Assembly (NCBI RefSeq): GCF_000208865.1
Contig: NC_018386.1
Coordinates: 1 to 64,000 of the forward strand
From: Neospora caninum Liverpool
Taxonomy: Eukaryota > Apicomplexa > Conoidasida > Eucoccidiorida > Sarcocystidae
Direction of reading: 5' to 3'
DNA length: 64,000 bases
Numbering within the stretch: the stretch's first letter is position 1; each line of letters begins with the position of its first letter. The notes under the pieces were generated by a model that made no database searches, had not been told where the DNA came from, and worked only from the letters and a program-made list of their open reading frames with translations. A program made the translations under genes and the position numbers. Shown one piece after another: positions 1-12,400 of the stretch.

Positions 1-314
1 ACCCTAAACCCTAAACCCTAAACCCTAAACCCTAAACCCTAAACCCTAAACCCTAAACCCTAAACCCTAAACCCTAAACCCTAAACCCTAAACCCTAAAC
101 CCTAAACCCTAAACCCTAAACCCTAAACCCTAAACCCTAAACCCTAAACCCTAAACCCTAAACCCTAAACCCTAAACCCTAAACCCTAAACCCTAAACCC
201 TAAACCCTAAACCCTAAACCCTAAACCCTAAACCCTAAACTAAACCCTAAACCCTAAACCCTAAACCCTAAACCCTAAACCCTAAACCCTAAACCCTAAA
301 CCCTAAACCCTAAA
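1..314. repeat. Telomere, CCCTAAA heptamer array
   Basis: Uninterrupted copies of the heptamer CCCTAAA (TTTAGGG on the other strand), the plant/apicomplexan type of telomere. The C-rich strand reads 5'->3' from base 1, so this is a true left chromosome end. One unit near 240-241 has lost two C residues, giving a CTAAA unit; otherwise the array is perfect. Confidence 0.98.
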
Positions 315-722
315 CCCTAGACTAAAACCCCTAAACCCTAGACTAAAACCCCTAAACCCTAGACTAAAACCCCTAAACCCTAGACTAAAACCCCTAAACC
401 CTAGACTAAAACCCCTAAACCCTAGACTAAAACCCCTAAACCCTAGACTAAAACCCCTAAACCCTAGACTAAAACCCCTAAACCCTAGACTAAAACCCCT
501 AAACCCTAGACTAAAACCCCTAAACCCTAGACTAAAACCCCTAAACCCTAGACTAAAACCCCTAAACCCTAGACTAAAACCCCTAAACCCTAGACTAAAA
601 CCCCTAAACCCTAGACTAAAACCCCTGGACCCTAGACTAAAACCCCTGGACCCTAGACTAAAACCCCTGAACCCTAGACTAAAACCCCTGAACCCAAGAC
701 TAAAACCCCTGAACCCTAGACT
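315..722. repeat. 21-bp telomere-derived tandem array
   Basis: About 19 near-identical tandem copies of a 21-bp unit made of a telomeric heptamer plus a diverged CTAGACTAAAA segment and an extra C. The first dozen or more copies are identical; the inner copies gain CCCTGGACC and CCCTGAACC variants. It lies directly inside the perfect telomere, as expected for a proximal variant-repeat zone, and its uniformity suggests recent amplification or homogenisation. Confidence 0.93.
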
Positions 723-853
723 AAAACCCTGAACCCTAAACCCTGAACCCTGAACCCTAAACCCTGATCCCTAAACCCTGAACCCTGAACCCTAAACTGA
801 ACCCTAAACCCTAAACTGAACCCTAAACCCTAAACTGAACCCTAAACCCTAAA
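723..853. repeat. Degenerate telomere-like repeats
   Basis: Mixed CCCTAAA, CCCTGAA and CTGAACCCTAAA units without a fixed period, ending at about 853 where unique sequence begins. These look like decayed telomeric repeats. Confidence 0.9.
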
Positions 854-3800
854 ACAGCAAAGTTACAAGATGAATTTAGAGTTAGCGCACACCGATAGAA
901 GACAGAGTGTACCCGCGATCAGATAGAAATTCCTTTACGTTCCACAGTTCCGACGACAGTGTATCCTATGCCCTGCATGTTGGCCGTGGGACTCAAAGAT
1001 AAACAGGAAAACAGTGAAGTTGAAATTAGCTGCCATGGCACGCCAGGCGGGAGTGCGGTGCACAGCTAGCACATGTTTTTGGACGACTTGAATCCATTAA
1101 GCATTACGTAGAGAGCTACGCGAATGGGCTGACACGTGCAAGGGTCCGCTCATGTTAATATGTAGTTTAATTGGGAGCTAGAAGACGGAGTCGTTATTAA
1201 GCGCCCAGGTAGTCCTGGACGCTGAATCCATGAGCGTGACCGTTGTAGTTCTGTTGAATATATTTACACGATTTTAAATGGTAGATAGGGAACGAACTGT
1301 CTCCAGACGTCAAGGGTCTCATGCAATGAAACTTGCATTCAAGACCCAAGGCTGCTCTACGAGTCTGCCTATAGCTTCCACTCAACGACAACTCTTCAGT
1401 GTATCGTAATCTTGCCAGCAGAGGACAGAACAAGCTCATAAACAGCGGGGCGGTGGTGCCGGCGTACGCCGCGCAAGATGCAAATGTGGTGCCGTGAGAC
1501 AACGACAAAAATGCAGAACACGTGCCAGCAGCTGGTCTGACGGTCCGCGACCATGTGTACGCGCAGAGTCACCGTGTCTGTGAATGGAGGTTTGCCGCGC
1601 AGAAATGTATCTCAAGCAAGGAGGATTTTACCACAGGGTAGGCGAAAGAATGACATGCCTCATGTCGTCTCGTGAGAAGCCCAATGGTCTACAGAGAAGC
1701 TGGCGGATGACGACCGAGTCCCATAAAGTTATCCATCCGGGTTCTTTTCTTTCCGATGGTACAGCTTCCCGAGCTTGCATCTAGCTGTTCTTTCATACGC
1801 TTGTATATCCGTTGTGCTCCAGCTTGTGCATCTGACAGTTATTAAAGCAGACCGTTCAACTAGTGCTTCAGGACAAGGACAAAAGAGATGAAAAGGAGGC
1901 TCGCGGGTTCTAATTGAAGAAGAGCCGTTCGTGGACTATTGCCCAGGGGGAGGCATACGCTTTTCCACACAAGCATCATAAAACATTGACGTGACAATAA
2001 CCATGGCAAAACGGCTACGCGTGTGCTTCATGATGTTCTAATGAACAGAATGCGCCCCTTGCCTTTTGCGTTTAGTACCACGGGCCTGGAGACGGCGCAC
2101 GTGTGATTCCGGTGAAGCAGTCATAGGGAGCCGCCGAACCTCCGAACTTGCGAACTTTTGGGTACGTGAATCAACCGCGATACCTGTTCAATGCTCTTAG
2201 GGAAGAGCATAATCACAGTGATGTGAGCAGATGTGCGGGTCGCAGACTGTGGAGCACTAGAACTAAGACACTGCATTCTGTCAAGACGCAAGTTTCCCCT
2301 CACTTCCGAATAGACAGTTTCCGAGGTTTACTGTCTGTGCGTAATCTGTACGTGTCACCAGGTGACCAATACGTGTGATGCTGGAGAAACTGCACCTTTA
2401 CGAGAGAACGAACTTTTCCGGGTTCCATCTCACCATCACATCCGTCCCAAATTATGGGGAATGAGCTTTCAAATACCGAGAATACAGAGGGATGAAACAA
2501 AGCAAGGGAACGTCCTTTTCCTCCAATACGTGGAATCCCTAGATCTCCCCTCGTCTAACCTAGCACACACGAGCCGGGGGCCGGTGCATGGTACTGCAAA
2601 GACGAAAAGGTAGAAATCATCCTTTCCACATATTTCCAGGCGACTTAGTCCTGACATAGAATACGAACTGTACTACTGTACTACAAAGGATGTGCCATTT
2701 TTTTCTGGACTACAGAGTTTCAGTAATGTCGATCGGCAGCGCGAAGATATTTCTGATTCGGAGAGTTGGCCGGCCAGTCGAGTACGCCCGAAAAACGAAA
2801 ACTAGCGAGAGTCGCGCTTCATTTTGTTGCGCTCACTCCTAGACTGTCTCCTAGGAATTGCAGTGTCCTTGATGGCAAGTGCAAGTTCACCAACGAGGTG
2901 TATTATACAAGGGATCAACTCCGCCGCCATTCAAATTGCGATCATCATGATGAGGCACTCCACCTGTCTCACTGCCGAATGAACCTGACATCCGGGCATG
3001 TGAGCTATTTCCCACCCATGTCAGCAGATGAGCATAGCGTCAATTCCAGATCCGCAAGGCAGTACGATAATGAAAATGGAGAGGCTTCGCGCTGAAAATG
3101 AATCCAGTCACTCGATCCTCCGGAGAGCCAACAGAGCTTACGAGCATTTAACCCGGGCACGTGGGTCCTGGCGAGTTGTGTCCCCCTCTTCATAGAAAGG
3201 GGCGGTGGATCTTCCCTGCGAACACCTGTAACCGTATGCCACTGTACAAAGTCAAAGAATTTAGCGCGATCAAATCCTTGTTCTCACCTGTTCGGCGAGC
3301 GGCAAAATCCGGAAATTCAGTGCATAGATCTGGTAGCCACATGCAGCTAGGTGGATATGACAAGGAATAAAAACGGCGCAGCACCTTAAAACCCCGTCAA
3401 ACACGTGTTGTTTTGAACTATATCAAATTACAATGATCAGCTCTTAAGCGGTTGATATACCCGTTCCCTTCAATATTTGCGGGAAACGCCTACCCTGGGT
3501 CGTTGCCATGAAAGGATACAAGAATGGTACAATTCCAGCAAGCGGATCCTTCCCCAGAGAGGAAAGAAGATACACTTTGCGGTATTTCTCATTCAGATGG
3601 AAAGTAACTCACATCCACTTGTTCTGCAGTTCCGCGCTCACTGTGGGATATTCAGGCATGCGTATGCCTCCGTTACAACTCACAAGGTCGTAAAACTGTA
3701 TGTCTCACCGGCCAGCACAAGGGGAGGGACGGACGTCTAAGAGACTCACTTTTCCCTTTTCTCAGCTAGCTGCATAGTTTCCAACGGAGAACGAACCATC

Positions 3801-6800
3801 TACTATGCCAGGTTGACCTCATGCGTCACTCACGAAAACTGGAAAGGAGAAACAGTATTGCATGTATAAATCGCGATCCAAAATAGTCGGCAATGGTTGT
3901 CGCCTATTGGCTGGAGTGTACCGGTTCGACTGGAAATGAAAATCTAGTTTAGCTGTTCAAATGCAGAATCGGGCTCCTGGTCTCTTTACAAGGTCCCCAA
4001 AGGAAAGGATTGACCGATCCTCTATCCACCGTCGCTGCAGCTGCTGTTGTCACCCGGAAGCACAAATAATGACTTTATACACCCGTTCTTGTGTTCTGTC
4101 GGGCTGCCTTCAAAATGGAACGGTGCACGTACGGGGCCGTCCTTTCGCTTCCATGCCAGTGTTACCGGAATCACTGAACTATTCCTTCGACTTCCATGAT
4201 AGCCAGCCACCATGCTGCTGTCGATGAGAAGAGAAGATATTCCTGCGCACATTGATGGAATCAATATTGTCACAGCAGCCTACAGTTGAACGGTTTCCAC
4301 AACACAGCCTTTTCAAAAGATGTTGATGCAGAGAATTGAAGTGAGAGGCAGCTACTTGGACAAAGATTCTTTGGTAATCAGAACGGACGAGAGTTTTACA
4401 GGTTTTGGCGAACTCACAGTCAAATCCCGTTAGCGACGTGGACGCGGTACTCTCGCATGAGTCCTTGCCTATCACCGGCAAAATCACCGGTGATACACGA
4501 AAGGAATGTGCGAACGGCTAGTTCAGAGCTTGACATTCCACTGAGGTGTGCACGCGTCAAGCATATGTGTCTTCAGAGACGCAGTAGTACGACTGAGGGT
4601 AATTGTATAGTAGATGACTTTGCCCACTGCATCTCAATTCGTGCAGATGGTGATTTTCCTTGTAGTTCAGATCAGAGCTAGCGGTTGATCTTTTTCACTC
4701 CCTCATTGCCTACAACGCACTCTGCTAGGAGTTGCAGCGCTTGGTTGAACCTCCCCTCGATGTCGCAGGGTTACAGACGCCACGCGTTAGTGCGAGCTCT
4801 CTGTTCTGCTGCCATCTAAGTTAATGATGCAGAAAAGAACCTGCGAACCCCACAAAAGAGATTCCCCTTCTTTTGCTGGTATCCTTCATTACCGAAGTCG
4901 AGTGATTCAAAAGCGCTAGCTTTTGGGGAGCGTTTGTGGTTCACACAACCACACCAAACCAACTGTTCCCTTATGATTCAATGTAAGACACTGCCCGCTT
5001 GAAATCTGTCGCACCGGTATCAAGTTAAAGCTCCACATATACTTGTAACCGTGCGGCAGGAGTGGATCTGCTCACAAAAAAAAATCGGCCAGAACTTAAA
5101 CTTTGAGAACTGCCTCACATGGCAGCTATCGCGTTCCCATGTTTCCTGGTATTAGCTCACATCCACGTTTGGCATGGTCTCTATGCTTTTACTGGGAGAA
5201 GAAACAACGCCCCAACTATGGCGTTCAGATCCTGACGGACTAAAGTCGACTTTGCTGGTGCCAAACCGCGCTCAGGACAAACACGCCTTCACCCAGTTGC
5301 AGACGGTCCCAAATCGCTACCGGCGCTGCGGCACGCGGGGGCGAAGTCTCTAAGCTTCGTTACTGTGTTCAAGCTCCCTCTGCATATTCAGTGCAGTGTG
5401 AGGCTCCTTGCATTTTAATTGCCTCTACAGTGCCCTACGCCACAACAACCAAAAACGTCTTCCGAATGATTGTCAGCAAACGAAAGCGGGGAAGGGCATT
5501 ATGCGGTCGAAAACCGGGGACTAACAGCTGAGTGGACAACCAGCTGACGACAACAAAACCAAACGTGGTAAACATCCCTACGACATGGGGCGGCAGTCAC
5601 TTTTTCTGCTCTTGTTCCACGTGTGGCCCTTTGGCTCTCTGTTCCCTTTTTTCTGTCTCCTCTCTTTGTTTCCAGACGTGTACTGTTTCACATTGCTACC
5701 GCCCAACTCCTGTGGCGTCCTCATCTCCGGACGCCCACAAAGAACTTGCATCTGAACGTGGTCTCCGAGTAACCGACCGAGTGACTCACCAGAAAAAGTG
5801 ACAGCAGATGAGCCCTTGTGGTGAAAAAGTGGCAATTGTCCTCTTCTGTTGTACGAAAAGTGGCGCGTCAAAATCACATCCAGGTCCGGTCAGCTCCCTC
5901 GACGACGACTGCTCCGACACAGAGCATAGGTTGTGACCAGCGATAAGAGCTACTTTCAATTTTCAGTCTTCCCACTGTGGGCCTCCTGACACTCGGACAC
6001 CAGTACCTAGACCCTTTTTGTGCCTACCTACCCGATCAGAGAAACACGACCAGCAATCACCATACGCGTTGTGCCAAAGCTCGCACCCACAAGTTCTGGC
6101 GCGCAAATATGGGTCTGCGCATGTTCCGCCTACCGAGAAAACACAAATGTTTACGGTGGCGGAGTAGACCTACTGGCAACAAGGATTTAGGGATGCTAGC
6201 GCACTTCAGACGAATCCATCTTTCCTCGACGAGCTTCCATCCGACTCTAACCACTGCCAAAACGACCAGTGCGGTAAGTGTTCGCAACCACAAAAACAGA
6301 CCAAACGCAGGACAAGTTTGTCACGATCGAGAAAACGGTAGCGTTCTTCACAGTACCGAAAGGCAGGCATACCGCGAGAAGGAAGCTAAGAAGAGGCCGA
6401 CTAGCCGACTATCCATCCTTTAGATTCCAAAGCAACGCGGAGAGCCACTCTTCACTTGTGTTTAGTCACATCCATATGCTTGTATCAGGTCTTACATCCC
6501 CAGGCGACAAACTCTGAGAAGACTCTTTTGCATGTCCTTCCACAGACCCAACAAGCGTTACAGATACACACTAAATTATTGAAACAGCAGTCTAACCCGC
6601 GTCTCGGAAACAAAAATTGCAATGAACTTAGCCGCAACGATTTCGTCGCATGAACGTTGAAAGACAGGAGGCACTGGGTCGTCCACGAAGTGGTACAATG
6701 CCCGCCCCACGCAGATCCAAACACCACCTAAGCAGAGCAAAACAGATTGTGCATCGTACTACCCTTAGTCATTTAGTCTACAAATCTCCGTGACACTTGT

Positions 6801-9417
6801 GTTTGCGTCACAATAGAAAACTGAATACATATTTCTATTGCCGGCAAGCGCGTGAACAAGGTTTCACCTATGCATATAAATGGGCATCTACGCGAATACA
6901 TATTTGAATGTGTATGTCTTTATTGATATATGCAAGCTATTTGCAATGGTGGATGCAAACATGTAGAAGCATCTCCACGTGTCACAGTTATCCAACAGAT
7001 AGTGCATACACACCGCAACAGATACCGAAGCGTTAGCCAAAGGGTCTTCTCGGAATGTGAGCAATGTGGTTGTTTCCTTAAATCAGCAAGCCGTTCCCTG
7101 CGAGGTTCCAAATGGAAGTTTACACTTCAGATGAGGCCTCCCCTTGTTAGCCACTGGAAATCTTGCTCCGGCATCTGTCCGAAGCAGCTGTACCAAACAC
7201 AGCCTACCGTGTGGAAGCAGTTGCGCCGCTGTATTGCTGACCTGCAGGACGCTGCGATTGGCATCCAAGAAGAAGCAGGTCACCACGTCGTCCCACGTGC
7301 CTCTGTGATCCGAGCAAACCTGCCCATGGAGTGAAGCCAAACTTGTGGTACACTTATCTGAATAGCTTCGTCGTGATGCAGACAGGACCCAGTGGTCTCT
7401 GATCTATTGAGACGCTTCGTGCAGGATGGATCACCGGATGTGGGGTCGCGGTGGCTGTCGGTATTTCTGTACGAATGCCATGTGTCCGCGTTTCGCGCTG
7501 ACTGTTCCAGCCCTATGCAACGCCACACGTGCTACACCTCCAAGAATACACAACGGGATATCGCCCGTTGACTCAACAACGGAAAACCCGACACCCCGCT
7601 ACCGGTGCGGTGAGAGTGGCCCCTGCTGCCCAGCTACGTGAACCCGAAGCCCCAATACACTCAAATATACATTACTCTATATCGTCTCGGTGGAAGAGTG
7701 CTCTGACTCAGTTGTATCAGGATCCGTCTATGGAGCCTTTTTGTTCGCAGATCTGGAGCTGTCATGTAGAGTTGATTTTTGGGCAGATTTTCTCGTGAAA
7801 GCATTTCTGTTCCTCATACGCTGGTCTCGGGTCAGGATACTGAGGATAGCCAGGTCTCTTGTAACTCTCCTATCAATCTTTTTCTGTCTACAGAAACGAC
7901 TTGAATCGGCTCTCGAAAGTATATAGAATGCGCTGCGCCCGAAAGCCTCTGATTGTGAAGAGCCTGTGTTTTGGACACCTTGCGAGAACCCTAGGAAGCG
8001 TACCAAACAGTGAGGAAACTACGACGAACAAGTGTCAGATGTCAGGATGCTTGCGCACCTTGCGAGAACCCTAGGAAGCGTAGCAAACAGGGAGGAAACT
8101 ACGACGAATAAGCGTCAGATGTCAGGATGCCTGGTCGCCGCGTTATCGGGGACATTCTTCGACAACCCCGTGGTGCAGAGAATTTTTGCATCGCTGCCCA
8201 GGCGTGTGGACCCGGCTCCCTGTCCATGATTTGGGTTTAAAGAAAGCCCAGCACACGTTTCCTTGTCGTACATCACCGCATTTCCGTCTAAAATTTCCTG
8301 TCTCTGCCTGGATGCCGGGGAGACATGACGTGTCCTTCGACGCGCCGCGTGTGACAAACTACCGCACCGGTGTCTACACACGCACACACCGCCAGTCTCG
8401 TGGCTGGCTATTGCGTCCACGGTGGGTGACTTTTCCCGAACGCTTACAGCTGTGCGCTTTTTTCTTTCATCGAAGGATTCGGGATCTTCCTAGAAGTCTT
8501 TTACGCGTATCGAGCTTTTGCCTTGGCGTACCCTTTCACCCGGGACCTTCAGAAAGAAAACGGACGTGTGTACATAGCTCAAAGGTACACAGTTGTAAAG
8601 AATACTCCAGCGTGCACACGAGGGGCAGATTTAAGCGGTGCGGCGTTGCTGGCCATTCAACGTTTTCCCATAGAATCGATTTGTGACAAGTAGTGTCTTT
8701 CCTTCGTACACAGCTACATAGTTAGTGGAGTTCGGTGTATGGGCTCGTCGTTTCAAATTCTGTGTATATCTTCTCCCCAGGGCCCTTTTCTTCTTGCAGC
8801 CGGCCTTGTTAACATGATTTTGCCTACCCGGTGTTACGGACGTGTCACCGTTTACTGTTCACTTCCAGCAAGCCTCTTTTGTCGCTGGAGTTTCTATGAG
8901 TTGCTGGGGCGCCTTCTCACGGGATCTCGGGCATTTTCATGTTAGCCACCTCCTTAGCTTCTGTTCGAGTTTGTTCGCTTGTTCCTCAAGCGCCCTTCGC
9001 TAGGAAGTTCACCGCACACCGCAGACTTTTGGTCGACGGAATTTTCCGGGAAGTCGAGCAAGGGCTCGACGATTCGTTTTTGACAGGGTCTTTCCCCGGT
9101 GTGTCAGAGTGCGGGGACGTGCGGTGTTCTACCCTTTCGCACCGCCCCAGCGTCAGACATGGACATGCGTCCGACTCGAGCACTCGCGTTTTCCTTGTCA
9201 ACATCTGGCATGTCAGATCCCTTACCTCAGGCGCTTCACTCGACGCCTTATTTCCATCCCGACAGCACGAACACAAGTCGTTCAGAAAAACTGTTTTTAG
9301 CTGGTGTGGTGTCTCAAGCTAGGACGGGATTGGAAGTCACTCGAGAAGACGACCACCTTCCCCGGGTTCAAACCCGTCGCACCCAACCGCTGGTGCTTGG
9401 CTTCTTCCTTGTGGCGA
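854..9417. other. Subtelomeric gene-poor region
   Basis: About 8.5 kb of apparently unique sequence. Open frames are short (mostly under 150 codons), begin at arbitrary codons, overlap on both strands and show no recognisable domain or coherent exon chain. The last ~500 bases before 9,418 probably hold the promoter and 5' UTR of the LRR gene. The only internal structure I see is the tandem duplication at 7,977-8,130. A non-coding RNA or a gene with very short exons cannot be excluded. Confidence 0.6.
7977..8130. repeat. 80-bp tandem duplication
   Basis: Two head-to-tail copies with a period of 80 bp, the first at 7,977-8,056 and the second from 8,057 to 8,130. They share a block beginning ACCTTGCGAGAACCCTAGG and ending GTCAGGATGC and differ at a handful of single bases. 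It lies about 1.3 kb upstream of the LRR start codon, so it could be promoter-proximal. No function is visible. Confidence 0.9.
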
Positions 9418-12400
9418 ATGGGGCTTCGCGATGTAAGCTGTGTCCTCCACCCCGAAGGGTCTGGGGAGGCTTCTCGAGTCCTTTCCGGTTCGTCTGGTCC
9501 CGAGGCCGACGCGGGCGAGTCTGTGTCCGCCAGAACGGTTCATTGCCCTTCTGACCAAAATGCGGCTTCCGAAGGGCTGGAAGACATTCTTCAAGTCCTC
9601 GCCTCCGTGTCCTCGTCCAGTTTCGCCTGTATTTCTTCCAAAGAGTCCATAGAGGAGGTTTCCTCCTTCGGTCATCGTCTCCAAGCGGCAACGGAACGGC
9701 AAGGGAGTCCGGCAGTGTCGCGCCGGAGTGCTTTTCTTCATGGACTTCCCCCGGCTGATGCTGCAAGGATGTCCGTTCTACCAAGCGAACAGTTGACTTT
9801 GGAGTCGACGAGTGAAGGTGTCGACAGCGAGCAAGCCCAATGCGCGCGCGGCACAAGGCGCATCTGCACGCCGCCGGAAGCGCCGAACAACTTCGGTATG
9901 GGGAGGATCTGCAGTGACATCCTCTGTCGATGTGAAGAACCGCTTGCTTTGCACGCTCTTTGCCCTTCTTCTCGGCTCCCGGCGTTCTTGAACTCCCCCC
10001 CTGACCTCCATCTGCGGCTGCTGACTCTAAACATCTCTGGACAGCTTCGTCAAGATGTCCAGTTCCCCAAACGCCTGTTTCTTCCGTCGCTTCAACGACT
10101 CTGGCTCGACAGGAATGGGTTGACCGACCGGGACTTGCAACCCCTGAGCCGCCTGAGAGAACTCCGTTTTCTATCTCTGCGTGGCAACCGACTGCGCCTG
10201 CCAGGCCACGAAAGCATCTCGACGGAACCGGAAAGTTCCCGAATTCGGGTTCCAGCTGCGTCGACGCCTTGTTCTCTCTTGCGCAAGACCCCCGTCTATG
10301 GCATTTGCAACTTAGTCCTTTCCCTGGAGAAGCTACAGCAGCTGGATGTGAGTGAAAACCTCCTCGTAAGTTTGTTTAGTCGCCTCGCGTCGCCCTCCCT
10401 GCAAGTTGTGCTGGCCTGCAGCAACCGATTGACTGATTGCTCGTTTCTTGCTTCTGTCTCAAAGGCGCAAAGCTGTGGAGACCACGCAGCCTCTTGTCAG
10501 TGGCTGCCGCGGGGCCCTGCCCTTCCGCTGCTTGAGTTCGTCGATCTAAGGGGAAACGCTGATGTCACATGTGTCGCGGGCCTCGATCGCGTTCCTCAGT
10601 TGAAGACATTTCTGGTTGACGGCGATTTCCGGCGTGCCACCTTAAGACCGAGAACTACACACGAAGGCGATGGCGGCGTCCTCTCTGAAACGGTGGAGGG
10701 CGAGGGAAAGGCACGGCAGAAGCGAGCAGAAGATGCCCGGGCTGCGTGCGAGCGCACACAAGGCGAGACGCACGCCGAAGGGGAACGTCGTGAGCATGAA
10801 GAGGCGGAGAAATCGGAGGAAGGTTCCGGGGGAGATCTCGAGGAAGACTGGAGCGCTCCGGCACCTCACACACGGTCCAGAGCCGAGGGACAGAAAACCC
10901 ACGAGGTGATTGCTTCGGGTTTGGACTTCTGGAAGGGCCTCGGCACGTTTTACCATTCAAATCTGCAGGTTTTAACACTTACCCACCTTCGAAAGAGAGA
11001 GGCTGAGTCAGCTGCCTCTCATCCTACTGCGTCGGCGTCGATTCCTTCCACTGTTCACCAGCTACACTGGTGCCTCCCCTCCCTTCTCCGTCTAGATCTA
11101 AGCGACAACGACCTTCAGCGGTTCCCTTCATTCGCACTTCGTCCGTCCTCTTCTCCATCCTCCGGGGCGGCATGCCCTGGGGGTCTCTCCGGATATTTTC
11201 CTTCGCCGTCCCTTCACTCTTCGTCAGCCTCTCCGTTTTCCTCTCTCCTGTCTCTCTCTCTCGCTGGCAATCTGTTTGGCGGACCAGGAAACGCGGGAAA
11301 GGCATCCGTTCGTGTGGCCTTAGCAGCACTGGCGGCTCTCGAGCTCCCTTCTCTTCAGCACTTGGATCTCTCCCGCTGTTCCCTTGGCGCGCTGCCCGCT
11401 TCGCTCTTCAACGGGAAACAAAAGTTGCGTGTTCTGCTTCTCAACGAAAACAACCTCGAGCACACTGACGACTTCCTTCAGGCCTTGTGGGGACAGAAGG
11501 TACGCCAGTCACGTCAAGGCCGCCACCGTGGCACGCAGCAGACAAGCATACGCGCTTGGCAATGCAGCGCGCCTTAGAGAAAGGAAGAGGCTTGTGAGAG
11601 GGCGGGCAAGCAGTCTCCTGTAACGGCCCAGGCATGCATCCGTGTCAGAAGAATATAACCGGGGTGACATAGACTGCTTGTGCGCCTTCTTGCGCCCCCC
11701 GAGAAGCAAAGACAATGCATGCGCCGGTGCTCATGCTCTTTGGAAATCATGCTCTTGCCACGCGTCTGTCGAAAGAGCCGCCTTTTCGTGTCAAGAGCCG
11801 AACTATTGGAGGTTGGCACGCCGTGTCTTCTCCACACCACAATGTATGTCCTTCGTCGCGCTCTCAGCGGACCTGTCACCTCGCTGCTCTTTCTGCGTCT
11901 GCTTCTTCGCAGCTTCCGAGTCTCCAGCATCTGTCGCTTCGCAACAATCCTCTCACACGATTCCTGTACTTGCCCCGGACAAGCAGAAGTCAAGGGAATG
12001 TTTCTGACTCGATCCAGCGATGCCCCTGCTCTTCTCCGGGCACTTCAGCTGTCGATTTCCATCCTCCCGCAGACCAGCCGTGGCTAGCCACAGTGGACGA
12101 GGCTTCCTTCGAGGCGACAGTCCTCGCGGAGTCTCAAAGAGAGATGCCCACCTCGGACGAGGAATGCCGCGGCTATGTGCGAGGCAGACCGAGGCGCAGG
12201 GCTCCGGCAGCGCGCCGCAGCTGCAGCTTCACGGAAGGCCTTGACAGGCTCGGACGGAGACATAGAGAGGGCGAATCGCCGTTCCGGAGAATGCCTGTGC
12301 GCAGAAGACGCGACTGCTTTGGAGATCACACTGCTAGAGGAAACGGAGGCGGAGAAAGGGAAAGCAGCCGAGCCTCAGGAAAGCGAAAACTCGTACACGA

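Noticed and set aside
6930..7334. A 134-codon subtelomeric frame containing CSGICPKQLYQTQPTVWKQL.
   Set aside because: No ATG-supported exon chain, no recognised domain, and competing frames on the other strand; most likely chance or decayed sequence.
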